A DNA stretch of 64,000 nt. It comes from Pyrocephalus nanus (lineage: Eukaryota; Chordata; Aves; Passeriformes; Tyrannidae). The stretch lies in NCBI GenBank assembly GCA_038380795.1, contig CM076264.1:13080001-13144000 (forward strand). The letters are read 5' to 3'. The notes under the pieces are model-generated. The model was given only the letters and a program-made list of their open reading frames with translations, ran no database searches and had not been told where the DNA came from. Shown here in pieces: positions 9,487 to 19,800 of this stretch. Both the position numbers and the translations under genes were made by a program. How positions within the stretch are numbered: position 1 is the stretch's first letter; each line of letters begins with the position of its first letter.

Positions 9487-10044
9487 TTGCTGGGGACCAG
9501 GACAAATACAGAGCCCTTGATAAAACTAAAATTAGGTCCCCAGCAACAAGAGATTGAGTTCTTAGTGGACTCTGGAGCAGGGAGATCAACTGTTCAGCAA
9601 GTACCTTGGGGCTGTGTAGCATTCTCAGATTCAATACAAGTTATAGGGGCAAAAGGAGAACCATTTAAGGTACCCCTTATTAAAAATGTAGAAATAGAAA
9701 CTCCTAAGAAGTATGCTGTAGGGTCATTCTTGTTAGTCCCTGAAGCAGAATATAATTTATTGGGAAGAGATTTAATGATGGAATTAGGAATAGGCTTGGA
9801 AGCAAAAGAACATGGGTTAAAACCCATTATAAAGAGGCTTATTACACAGGGACTATTGGAGCCTTGTATGTCACCACATAATACCCCTATTTTGCCAGTA
9901 AGAAAACCTGATGAAACTTATCAATTAGTACAAGATCTGAGAGAAGTAAATAAGAGAACAGTCACCCGATTTCCAGTGGTTACTAACCCATATACTTTAC
10001 TGAATCAACTCACCCCCAGTCATAAATGGTACAGTGTTACATGA
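9487..10044 (+). pseudogene. pol: Protease and N-terminal reverse transcriptase remnant
   Basis: One 185-codon open frame. Residues 26-34 hold the aspartic protease motif EFLVDSGAG, and LLGRDLMMELG near residue 92 is the typical protease C-terminal segment. A short stretch later the frame becomes the RT finger region (ITQGLLEPCMSPHNTPILPV, then VQDLREVNKRT), so sequence between protease and RT has been lost. The frame stops at 10042-10044 after HKWYSVT. The RT palm with its catalytic YXDD box and all of RNase H are absent, because integrase-like sequence begins at once. It is catalytically dead as RT. Confidence 0.9.
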
Positions 10045-10904
10045 ACAAACACATTGGGGAACACAAGCTTTAATAAATCAATTCGAAAATAAATATGTGT
10101 GTTAGAGCATATGGAATTGCAAAAAGAATTCTAGAGAGATGCACAACTTGCCAAAAAGTGAACAAAAGGCAACTAAGAGAGAATTCAAGGAGGCCGAGAA
10201 ATAGCTAAAAGACCCTTTGAACTTATTAGTATTAGTAGACCATCTTATTCATTTTGTAGAAGCTTTTCCTGTAGCACGATGTACGGCCAAAACAGTAATT
10301 AAAATTTTATTCAGGTAGGGGACCACATTATACCTCAAAAATAATTAAAGAAACAATGGAACTTTTTAGAACTAAGTGAAATATCATACACCTTGGCACC
10401 TGCAAAGTTCTGGTAAAGTTGAAAGGATGAATAGAGAAATTAAAAAAACACTTAACTAAATTGATGATGGAAACTAAAATGAATTGGGTAAAATGTTTAC
10501 CATTAGCTCTATTGTATATTCAGACCCAACCACGTACTGATACAGGGCTCTCACCATTTGAAATGATATATGGGATGCCATATGATTTTGGTAGCCCTCT
10601 AGAACATCCAAAAATAGAAGATGCTTTTCTAAGGGAATATATAATTGAATTAATAAAGAGAAGAAAGGAGTTAAAAAAAAAAGGATTAGTAGCTCAGAGA
10701 CCTCCTTTAGACATAGCAATACATAAGATTCAACCTGGAGATCAGGTATTAATAAAGACCTAGAAGGAATCCTCATTAACCCCTTGTTGGGAAGGGCCTT
10801 TTATTGTTCTTTTTACCACAGATACAGCAATTCGTACTGCTGAAAAAGGCTGGACTCATGCGTCGAAAGTTAAAGGACCGATGGAATTATCTTCCCCAAA
10901 GTAG
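10037..10904 (+). pseudogene. pol: Integrase remnant
   Basis: Begins with an HHCC-type zinc-binding region (HEQTH, later CTTCQK) broken by a TAG near 10107 and a frame change. Core segments include HFVEAFPVA and SGKVERMNREIKKTL, the latter carrying the likely third acidic residue. The second acidic position, normally in a DNGP-type context, is disrupted around 10317-10335. The longest intact piece (10461-10763) contains LPLALLYIQTQPRTDTGLSP. A C-terminal GPF-type region (CWEGPFIVLFTTDTA) follows in another frame to a TAG at 10902. Integrases join viral DNA to host DNA; this one is inactive. Confidence 0.85.
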
Positions 10905-11775
10905 ACTGTAACATCCGAACCAAGAAATCTTCAAATGAAAATCAAGAGAACAAAACTAGTAAATGAATCCTTATGAGGAAAAAGTAAGAACTAGCTTATA
11001 CCAGTGGTTCCAAATATGTCCTGGGAACACTCTGTGAAGAGTAGATACGACACTCTGAAATAATGAACGGATACCCTATCAGACGAGAGGAGTTGGAATA
11101 TATAAAGTAACCGGAACTCCTCAATTTCTCCCTCTGTATTGTACTGAAATACCCGATCTGTGAAAAAACTTTGGAGTATACCTTGCATAAAGCATCTCAC
11201 CTCGGGGCATGTGGGGTGGGTGACTTATAAATACATACTGTGTGATAAGAAATGGTATTGTACCTCAACCTTACATCATATTCATTGTTTGAATAGTAAA
11301 GATCATCACTTAGTTGTGAAAGAACAAAGAATTAGTGTGAAAATTTGTAAATTACTTTGTGGATAAGAATTATTAATACCTCAAACCTAGAAAATATATA
11401 AAACAGCATGCTGCCAAAAATTGCTTAGAAGCGGACCCCACAATAAGTACCTGAAAAGAAATTCTAAATGAATGTTTCCAAAACCATGGTGAAAAGGCTA
11501 AGTGAGCATAAAAGCAGAACTCCTGAAGAATATCACTGCTGTCGAGAAGAGCTAATACCTCGTTACTCCCTGCAAAGGAGTAGACGAAGGAGACAGAGTG
11601 ATACAACTGTGGAGATGACTAACTCTGCAAAAACAAACTCGCCAGCAGCCTATACCACCATAATAAAATTGAAAACTAAATTACTGTTTACTAAGTGAAT
11701 AAAATTCCAGGTATTAAAATTCTATATCTTCTGAAAAATTGCAATAAGTTTTCATAAGCAAATTACTGATAAATA
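10905..11775 (+). other. 3' proviral region, env not recognisable
   Basis: About 0.87 kb where env would be expected. Short open pieces (11160-11366, 11468-11698) show no surface or transmembrane subunit landmarks. I see no CX6CC motif and no hydrophobic anchor. Env has probably been deleted or is too decayed to identify. Confidence 0.6.
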
Positions 11776-11790
11776 GAAGAAGGGAGGACT
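11776..11790 (+). other. Polypurine tract
   Basis: GAAGAAGGGAGGACT abuts the TG of the 3' LTR. This is the plus-strand priming site position in retroviruses. The terminal CT is slightly unusual for a purine tract. Confidence 0.75.
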
Positions 11791-12371
11791 TGTAATAGTT
11801 AATAAAAGCAAAGGTGGATAATTTGCTAATCAAATTAAATTTGTAATGTTAGTGGTTGGTTTGAATTGCATGTATCAAGCCACAATGTTGTGTCTGTAAT
11901 AAGGTAATAAGGAGCAATATTTACTATGAATTTGTATGTTATGTCTTGTCATTTTGTAAGTGTTTGTTCTGAGTAGACTTATAGTGAAGCAGAATAGAAT
12001 GAAACAGCAAAGAACCAAAGGAAAGGACTTACCCCCTCTGGAAATTTCCAGATGGCAGACACTAAGGACTATGGTCTAACCAAAACACTGTTTTAACCAA
12101 AACATTGGCTGAGCTCAGGTGGCGAGAGGGAGCCCGCGAAACAAGAACCAATATTGGGGAAGCCCGCGAAAGGAAGCCCGATAAAGAAATCGAAAGAGAC
12201 TTAAGGCGTGGAGATAGAGGGAGGTATAAAAAGTGGGGTGTGGGCTTGCCTCGGGGCAGACCGTTGGTGGAACAGGAGTTTCCTCGGGTCTCCCAGCGCG
12301 CTGATTTGCTTATTTACTCTTAATAAATTTCTACTATATTTTAAAATATATCTGGTCATTTGACTATAACA
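11791..12371 (+). repeat. 3' LTR (581 bp)
   Basis: The same length and ends as the 5' LTR, with five substitutions and no indels. It is followed directly by the ATGC target copy at 12372-12375. Its TATA and AATAAA are intact, so it could act as an outward promoter or poly(A) site toward the CpG-rich region downstream. Confidence 0.95.
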
Positions 12372-12375
12372 ATGC

Positions 12376-13800
12376 TAGGGAAGGGGCTCTGCATTTGGGG
12401 ACGTGGGGAGGTCTGGCTGCTGGCAGCAAGCAAGGGGGTGGGGCTGGCTGGGGGGCCTGTGTGTGGGACTAGTGGCCTCTCTGGGGGACAGAATCCTGGA
12501 GCAGGCAGAGCAGCACTGGGATGAGCTGAGTGGTGGGTGGACTCCCGAGAGCCAGGATGCAAGAGGATAACACAGGTCTGTGAAGTTCTCTGCCCCAGGA
12601 CACCAGCGTGGTGCCTCTGAGCTCTTTGTCAGAAGGGCTAAAAAGGGCACAATTACTCCCTGTGGACCGATAGCCCAAAGTCGTCTTTCTTCTCTCTCAT
12701 TCCCATTCTGACTCCTCTTTTCCTGCAGTCTTGCATGTGGCTTAGGCAGAGCACGAGGGGGTCGCTGGAACCTCAGCTCACACTACGATGGGAGCAGCAT
12801 TGGAAAAACCTCCGAGGCTCCCGTGAGGCCCGGACACCGTGTTTGCTCTGCAGAGCTGGCGTTGGAGCCCAGCCGGGAGCCTTCAGGCTGTGCTGCCCAG
12901 GCTGCAGTGATGGGGTGCTCCCCTGGGAGTAACCCCAAACTGAGTTGAGCAGCCGAGGGGTAGCTGTACCTTAGTGTGAGGAGCTGCATGTTGTGAGGGG
13001 TTGGGAGGCATGCTGGGATTTTTTGGGGGGCTTTTTCTTGCTTTTCTCTTCTCCGTTTTGACCAGTGTGGTGCTGGGGAAAAAAAGCTAGAAAGAAAACC
13101 AGTTGAAGGGAACTTTCACCTTCAGAGGAGGCGCAAATCCTCCTGGAGCTGAGGAAGGGGATGAGGGGAGTCCAGCATAGTGCAGTGAGCTGCCACTGCC
13201 CCCAAGGCCCTTCTTTTGGAGGCATTTGTTGGCTTTCTGAAATAAAAAAAAGCCTGCCTATCATCTTGTTTGCAACCCTACAGCCACCCCTGCGGGTATG
13301 TGTCATGTTCCAGACCCCCAGAGGGATTTGTGTATGTCCTGTGCTGGTGGATGCAGGACATTCTTTAGCAGAAGGGAGAGGATTTGGGGAGGAGCTGTCA
13401 ATTTTGGGTGCGTCAGAAAACCCCCTTTGCCCCCCACCTTTGTGCACCCCCAGATATCCTTTCTCCTCTCTTTTCTCCACCCCTTTCCTCCTCTCCTCTT
13501 CTTGACCCCTGTTTTCCCTCTGCCTTGAACTCCCCATCTTGTACCCACCCTCCCTCTCTTTATTTCTGCCTTTGGGGGTGAGTAAAACGGGGTGGGGGAG
13601 TCCAGGGGTGATGAGGTCATCAGGGGCATCCCGATGCCCAGCATGTGAGTGGGGGATGAGAGGGGTCATATGGAGTCCTCCCCGAAAAGGGAGGCTAAGC
13701 CCAAAAATGCCTGAAAATTCAAAAGTTACCATCTCTCTTTTTTTCTATCTATTGAAATACTAACTGACATATACATTGACTTCAAAAGAGAGCTCCGTCT
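12376..13800. other. Unannotated stretch after the provirus
   Basis: No supported gene. A polypyrimidine-rich part (about 13430-13560) generates a long spurious minus-strand frame. A good-looking pyrimidine tract plus CTGCAG occurs near 12690-12727, but no exon follows that I can support. Confidence 0.4.
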
Positions 13801-13889
13801 CTACTTTATTATATCCAGGATCTTGTAGTGTAAGAAATGCAGGATACGGAAGGAGGGGGGGGCTTTGAAAGCAGGACGAATGAAGCTCC

Positions 13890-14335
13890 AAGGCGCGTGC
13901 CAGTGTGAGGACGGCAGGCAGAGCTCTGGGTCGTGGCTTTGCCGGCCGCTCTCCCTTTCCCCAGGGGGCTCTCGAGGATCGCTGCTGCCGCCTGCGGGCG
14001 GCGCGCGGTACTGCAGGGAAAGCCACGCGGCGAGCCGGATGCAGCCCTGTGGAACTGCGCTGCTGCAGCGAGTCTGGCTAGGCGCCCGTTCCCTGGCGGC
14101 ATGTCCGGCTGGCGCCGGCAGCAAGGGAAGGGCTGGCGGGCCGGGGCTTTGGCCAGATTATTGTACTTTTGCCCCGCTTATCCTGCCGTGAGTCGCTTTG
14201 AGTGGGACATGCCCCCTTTGAGCTTTCCCCGGAGCCTGTGCCATTACGGTCAGCAGAGGGGAACGAGGAAAAGCCAAATATGCCTTAACGTTCTCTGCCC
14301 CGCAGGACGCCGTGACCGGAAACTCTCGAGGCCAC
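13890..14335. promoter_or_regulatory. CpG-rich segment before the YY1/ETS array
   Basis: GC- and CpG-rich sequence with several GC boxes and CCGG sites directly upstream of the tandem array. It is probably the edge of one large CpG-island promoter running to ~15.7 kb. No coding segment was recognised. Confidence 0.5.
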
Positions 14336-14890
14336 ACTAAAGATGGCGATGCCCTCACTGGACGTCGTCAATGCCCACATTCAAGATGGCGACGCCCTCA
14401 CCGTAAGATCCTCAAAGCCCACACTCAAGATGGCGACTCTCACAACAGGGCGAATCGGCCAGAAAGCGGGTGTGACACCCGACCGGAATATTTGCATTGC
14501 CGGAAAAAAAGCACTGCCCCCCCGACCGGAATGCCGTCCAAAAGATGGTGCCGCCTGTGCCCGAAAATACAGAGAGCCACACAAAAGATGGCGGCGCCCT
14601 GACCGGAAGTCCTCCAGCCTACAATCAAGATGGCGCCGCCCTGACCGGAAGTCTTCCAGCCTACAATCAAGATGGCGCCGCTGTACCGGAAGTCCTCCAG
14701 CCTACAACCAAGATGGCGACGCCCTAACCGGAAGTCCTCCAGCCTACAAGCAAGATGGCGGCGCCCTGATCGGAAACTCTCAAGGCCACAATCAAGATGG
14801 CGACGCCCACACCGGAAGTCATGGTTTACACTCAAGAGAGCACCGCCCTCAACGGAAACTGAAGAGGGCCATACAAAGATGGCGGCGGCC
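14312..14890 (+). repeat. ~42-bp tandem array of YY1-type and ETS-type sites
   Basis: AAGATGGCG cores start at 14340, 14383, 14427, 14585, 14627, 14669, 14710, 14752, 14794 and 14877. A variant AAGATGGTG lies at 14542, and a degenerate unit fills the 14794-14877 gap. Spacing is 41-44 bp. Between them lie CCGGAAGT or CGGAA cores (about 14315, 14602, 14643, 14687, 14728, 14770, 14812 and 14852), always in the same orientation. AAGATGGCGGC is the known YY1 consensus and CCGGAAGT the ETS/GABP consensus. The array sits at the upstream side of a CpG island, suggesting promoter or imprinting-type control. Binding is inferred from motif only. Confidence 0.9.
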
Positions 14891-14929
14891 CCACCACGTG
14901 GGCTGCAGAGTCATGGCGGCGGCCCCCCG

Positions 14930-15047
14930 GCCGCCAGCACGCCGTCCCCCCCCGCCCCCCACCGTGGCCGCCGGCACGCCGTCCCCCCCCGCCCCCCGCC
15001 GGGGCCGCCGGCACGCCGTCCTCCCCCGCCCCCCGCCGGGGCCGCCG
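14930..15047. repeat. 37-bp GC-rich tandem, three copies
   Basis: GCACGCCGTC recurs at 14937, 14974 and 15011, exactly 37 bp apart, separated by long C-runs. The complementary strand has many runs of four or more G, so G-quadruplex formation is plausible. Confidence 0.85.
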
Positions 15048-15109
15048 GGGCCGGAGCTGCCGCCGCAGCCGCCACGCCCCCCTGACCCGCTCCACCCCGC
15101 CCCCCTGGC

Positions 15110-15245
15110 CCGCCCCAACCCCCTGCCCAGCCCCCCTGTTCCCTCCTCGTCCCCGCCCAGCTTGGTGTGGTGGTGCTCTGGCGATGGGGCTGGGCTGCGC
15201 CGCCGGAACTCTCCTTCCTTCTCTAGGAAGCTGCACGTGGCGCAG
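15110..15245 (+). repeat. Duplicated promoter block, copy 1
   Basis: Resembles 15400-15535 at an offset of about 290 bp. Shared pieces include GGCTGCGCCGCCGGAA (15193; 15483) and GGAAGCTGCACGTGG (15226; 15515). The E-box is kept in both. Confidence 0.75.
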
Positions 15246-15399
15246 CCACGAGGACGACTGAGCGAGCGGCCGTTTCATTTCGGTGAGTGCGGAGGACTCC
15301 GCTTGGCTCTCTTCCATATCCCATCCTGCTCCGCTGCCGCTTCTTCGTCCCATCCCGGTCCGCTCCGCTCCTTCCCCTCCCTGTGCCTTGCCGCTGCCG

Positions 15400-15535
15400 T
15401 GCCGTGCCGCCCCGTCCCGTCCCGTCTCGTCTCGTCTCGTCCCCACGCCCCTTGGTCTTGCGGTGCCGGGGCGATGGGCCGGGGCTGCGCCGCCGGAAAC
15501 CTCCCTCCTTCCCCGGAAGCTGCACGTGGCTTAAG
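15400..15535 (+). repeat. Duplicated promoter block, copy 2
   Basis: Second copy of the block at 15110-15245. It is preceded by a short GTCTC pentamer run (about 15420-15440). Downstream of GCACGTGG the two copies diverge, and only copy 1 leads to the GTGAGT donor. Confidence 0.75.
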
Positions 15536-15979
15536 CCCTTTTGTCTCTGCCGCGGCCAGCGGAGACACGGCCATAGCGCCGATCCGCGCTCGGGGAGCAC
15601 TGGAGGGGCTGGTGGGGAGCGGCGGCCCGGCTGCAGTGCCGCTCCCGGCCGTGTCCGCCAGGCGGCGCCTGCGAGGCAGGGGGCAGCTCGTGGGCAATGC
15701 TTCTGGTCCGGACAGGGCTCGGGCCACCTCGCAGCTCTGCTTTGGGCTTGGGGGGTTATTTCTCTTGGCTTTTAAGGCAGAGGGTTGTTTGGCACGCTGC
15801 TCTTGCTGCTTGCAATTCTTTCTTTTTCTGGTAGTGAATACATTTGAGAAGCCGTGGGGTTCTAGGATTCAGTTGTTCTAAATGAGGTGATTGTCTTAGT
15901 GAGCAATTGGAGTCGTTCTCCAGTGCGGAGTGCAGAAGGATTTTTCTCTTGACTAATTGTTTCCTAATTTCTTTTCAAG

Positions 15980-16104
15980 CTCTCCTACGAGCCTTGCACC
16001 GGTGGGCTTCGCCGCAGTTGCTGTGGGGGCTGGAGTAAGAAGCAGCTGGAGGTGTTTGCTCTCTGCTCGGTCCCCGCCTTGCCCTGAGTTCCCTGGCCCT
16101 GCAG
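15980..16104 (+). ncRNA. Candidate noncoding (5' UTR) exon
   Basis: Bounded by a pyrimidine-rich acceptor (TTCTTTTCAAG) and a strong donor (CTGCAG|GTAAGC). It is 125 bp, has no ATG, and has a TAA in the frame that would continue into the next candidate exon, so it fits an untranslated exon or a noncoding RNA. It lies 0.7 kb downstream of the promoter's donor. The call rests on splice signals only. Confidence 0.35.
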
Positions 16105-16781
16105 GTAAGCACAGCTCACCTTGGCTTTTCCGGGGCCCTTGCTGAAGGGTTTCCAAGGGTGGCCCTGAGAATTTCTGCAGGTGGAATGGATGGCTGTTTC
16201 AGAGCACTTGTCACTGGGCCGCCTGTGTTTTAACACTTGCCAGGGCAGGAGAATTGCAGCAGAAGAAGGGCAATTATTCATCTCAAGTTGTAAGCGAGTG
16301 CAGGAGAAATCCTGGGAAGGCACCTGGATATGTATTTAGGTACTTGAGTAGCTTTGGCTGGTAGAAACAATCCATGGATGAGACAGGAAGGGCTGGTGCT
16401 GGAGCATGTTTAAGAAGCCAGCATAGGGAACTTCAGTCTTCTAAAATTAGACAAAGCAGTGAAGGATGATGATGGAGTAGAACAAGTTGGTGTTTTCAGC
16501 TTCGGGACTTGACTTGCTCATGGGAACAATCTGAATAAGGGATGTTCTTGCTGAGAATTCCCCCTGGCAGATCTTCCCCATCTAGGATTGTATCATGGAC
16601 AGTGTTCCCAATAGGCTGGAGATAAAGTTGTGAATCTTAGATTTGCAATGCTTTGGAGCTTGGATGTTTTGTGAAGTAGGAGAAATTGTAACTTTAGAAA
16701 GTGAAACTTGGCTGTCTTGGTCTGTACTTTACGTCAACTTTGAAAACCTGAGTGATCTTTTTTCCTTTTTTTCCTTGTTAG

Positions 16782-16879
16782 AGGGAAGAAAAGGAGGAGA
16801 CTGATAGGAAGAAAAAGAAATCAGAAAAAGAAACAAAATCATTGCAGTCTTCAGCTAACAAAGACTCTAGTAAAGTGAA
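16782..16879 (+). CDS. Candidate lysine-rich exon, gene unidentified
   Basis: A strong acceptor (CCTTTTTTTCCTTGTTAG) precedes it and GTGAGT follows it. Read from the first base, the 98-bp exon is open and encodes a charged segment beginning REEKEETDRKKKKSEK and continuing serine/lysine-rich. That composition is typical of nuclear proteins. There is no start codon here, and the preceding candidate exon is closed in the matching frame. It may therefore be a fragment of a larger gene, a processed piece, or part of a noncoding transcript. I do not recognise the protein. Confidence 0.35.
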
Positions 16880-19800
16880 GTGAGTATACGGTGGTGGGAT
16901 GGCAGAAAGATGCATAAATCTAAGTCTTTCTTTACAAGGTTAAAGCAAGGAACGGTATCTCCTGTCCTTATGCTCGTGACCTTGCTCCTAACATAATGTG
17001 CCTTCTGAAACTTAATCTGCTGTAGATTTGCCTTTACATCCCGGAAGCAACCACTAAAGAAACCAGGGAGCATTTCACTTCTCCACTAAAATCATCTTGT
17101 TGTCTTTGTTTTTTTATTCTGTGTGACCCGACAGAAACATAACCAGGGTGCCTTTTGAGTCCTGACTGTCCCGAATTTCAGGTGGCCTTTGTGGCCAGGA
17201 ATTTCTCATTTATCCCAGCACAGCATTTGCAGTGTTCTGGTAGACTTGCCAAAGCTTGCCCTGTAATTTGCATACCACGGCACTGCCAGTATTTTGGCCA
17301 GGTCTTAGCTAGAGTGAATGCTTCCGAGAGCCTGTCTCCAACTGGGCAGTGTTCCCGAGAGGGGAGACTCATGGATCAGTCATGGGCTACTGCATTCTAT
17401 TCCTGCTTAGCTGTGGCTTGAATTTGAGGTGTTGGCTTGGATTGGTATGTAGTGCTGAGGTTTGTGTCCTGACAACAGGAGTAAACTGCTTTTCTGCGGA
17501 CAAAGCATACTCTGAAAGCACTGAAGCATTGGGATTAACATTTAGTTGGGTGAAGGGATATTTGAACTGTGGTAATAATGGAAGAGCTTTAATTCTGGGG
17601 TTTATTGCTCCCTTTTTTTCAGTGAAAATGAGCACCTGTTATAGTTGTGTTCTGGCTTTTGGAGTGGGAAGAATAGGATGCATTTCTGGGGAGAGAGTGC
17701 ACTGGATCAGGTCAGGGGATGGTTCTGTGCTCTGTGGAGAATCAGGTGTGCCAAGGTACAGAAGCTGGGGAGCCTGTGTGGGGTGAGTAGGGACTATCCT
17801 CTGGTGCTGCTTAGAGCTGCCAGAGTTCCCTGGTTATCCTAACTTTAGATGATGAGAAATCTAATATGCCTCTGTATTATGAAATGTGATCATCTCTGTC
17901 ATTTAAAAGCAGAGCATTTCAAGTCTCTGCTAGTTGAATCCTCTCAACTTTGTGTTGTCTAGTTGAGCTGGCAAGTCTTAGAGGAAGAATTCATTTTAAT
18001 TCTGACAAAGCACATAGAGGATCAAGTGTCAGGGTATCTCTGACCACAGAAGATACTGTCTACCAAAAGGGAGAGAGAGAAGCAGTGCTGTAGCTCCTTT
18101 GCCTTTTTGGGTGATTTGTCCCAGGGATTTGAGTCGCTGTAATTACCCCCTCATTCAGTGAAAAGTGGCTGTGTTGGAAGGATGCCTTTTTTGCAATATC
18201 CTGGTATTCTAGTTGCAAGTGTTTGCTCCGAGGACAAGTTCTGAGACTTATTTTGAAAAGCAACTTATTTGTATACTGATGGTACTTGAAGCTGTGATAT
18301 GTAATGCACGATGAAGTCCCTGAAGTTTCATTTTCATGTTGGACCTTTTTTCTGGAAATAACTCTTTTTGCTGTAAATATCTCTGATTTTTGTTTAAGAC
18401 ATGCAAGAGAGCTTCTGACAGACATCTATGTACAACTTATTTCAGAGGAGACATTCACCTGACTCTAATTTGAAGACTAAGAAGTACAAATCATGTGTGA
18501 TATGTCTAGGGAGGAGGAAGTCAACAACTTATCAGTTGATTAAGCCACAGAACAAGATGTTTACTCCTTTTTGTTTGTTTGTTTTTGTTTTGTTTCTGGT
18601 TTATTTTTTTAGTAGGAGAGTTACAAAAATAGTTACAACAAAGTTTGTCAAAGAAGGCATCATGCTGCTTAGCTGCAGAGTTTTCTCTAATGAAGACATA
18701 TATTTTCTTGATTTTTTATTTTCTTTTCTCCTAAACTCTGGCATTCACATTTAATCATAAGCTTATATACAAAGATACTTATCTTAATAAATATATACAT
18801 ATTTTTATTTTATATTACATATAAGGGTGGAATTCTTAAGATTTTTTACTAAGCTAAACGTTACTTGCTTTGGGAATATAATGATACAAGACATTGACAC
18901 TGTTGTGATCACAATACATGTTAAAATTTGGTCTCAGAAGAAAACACGAGCTGGGGGAACTCTGAGCTGAAAATGTTTTCTTCTTATTATTTGTCTTTCT
19001 GCTCTTTCGTAGATAATAGGAGTTTAGCAAAAGATCATATCTGAGTTGGAACAAATCATGGATTTCCCTTTTACTTAGGAGTGTATTATTCGAATCTGTC
19101 TTGTTCCTTGTATGTAGTGAAGTGCTCTTTCAAATAATGTGCTTATGGAAGCTATTTATGGCCTACATGAACTGTGTTAAAATATGTTGAACTGCATGAA
19201 TGAAACTATGATATATGCTGTGTTTCACAAAAATCTTTCAGATACTGCCATGAACAAAGACACAATCCCCAACAAGTATCTCCTGAAGAGGATAAAAATT
19301 CATATAAATGAGGCCTGTTAGGTGTGTATCTCTATACTTAACTTTCCAAAACACAGAATATGCTAATGTATATCCCTCCTTTCCAAATCAAGTTGCATGA
19401 AGTCTCCTGGATTAAGAAAAGCTGGCAGCAATTTTGGCAGCCAACGCTGCCCCCTTGTGTGTGTTAATTTCATTCTACAATGGCCTCCTTCTTTAGGGTG
19501 ATTAAATGCATTTCATGTGCATTGCTGAATGTGTCCTCCCATGCCTTAATTTATTTTAAGTTCTACAGACCAACTGGGTCACCTTCACAGACGACGTGTA
19601 GTATGAGTGGATTTGCTTTCTGCAGTTATAATTCTATATATTTTATCCATCTGCAAACTTGATAGTACTTACTTGATAGTCTATCAAAAAGCTGACAGAA
19701 CATACTCATTTAAGCACATACGTGTCTCTTTAGTGAATGCAGACGACTTGTGCAGGAGACAACCATGTGAGGACCTAACCCAAACCTCACTGGCATCAAC

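Larger units (their letters stand above)
6639..12371 (+). mobile_element. Gammaretrovirus-like (class I) endogenous retrovirus, defective provirus
   Basis: A 5.73-kb provirus with matching 581-bp LTRs, primer binding site, gag, protease, partial reverse transcriptase, integrase remnants and a purine-rich tract, flanked by ATGC duplications. Gag order and motifs (N-terminal MGQ, a single CCHC knuckle, a protease LVDSGA motif, and a GPF motif at the integrase end) fit class I elements. The interior is only ~4.6 kb. RT palm, RNase H and a recognisable env are missing. The coding part carries many stops and frameshifts, whereas the LTRs differ at 5 of 581 sites. The copy therefore appears young but already defective when it inserted, or its LTRs have been homogenised. 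Confidence 0.95.
14880..15720 (+). promoter_or_regulatory. CpG-island promoter candidate
   Basis: Very GC-rich with dense CpG. It includes three CACGTG E-boxes (14895, 15234, 15523), GGCGGC YY1-like sites and GC boxes. A consensus splice donor (CG|GTGAGT) at 15283 would end a first exon that starts somewhere after 14.9 kb. Plus orientation is inferred from the donor and from possible downstream exons. The gene driven by it is not identified. Confidence 0.6.

Noticed and set aside
10905..11775. A possible env gene in the provirus
   Set aside because: No transmembrane-subunit landmarks or anchor are visible, and reading is broken throughout, so I label it only as the 3' proviral region.
12971..13732. 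A 253-codon minus-strand frame
   Set aside because: Driven by a purine-rich stretch on the minus strand; no domain, signal peptide or splice context.
14343..15881. A 512-codon plus-strand open frame across the YY1/ETS array and CpG island
   Set aside because: The 42-bp repeat is 14 codons long and the region is GC-rich, so stops are scarce in several frames and on both strands. The product is low-complexity with no domain, and it runs across promoter features and a splice donor.
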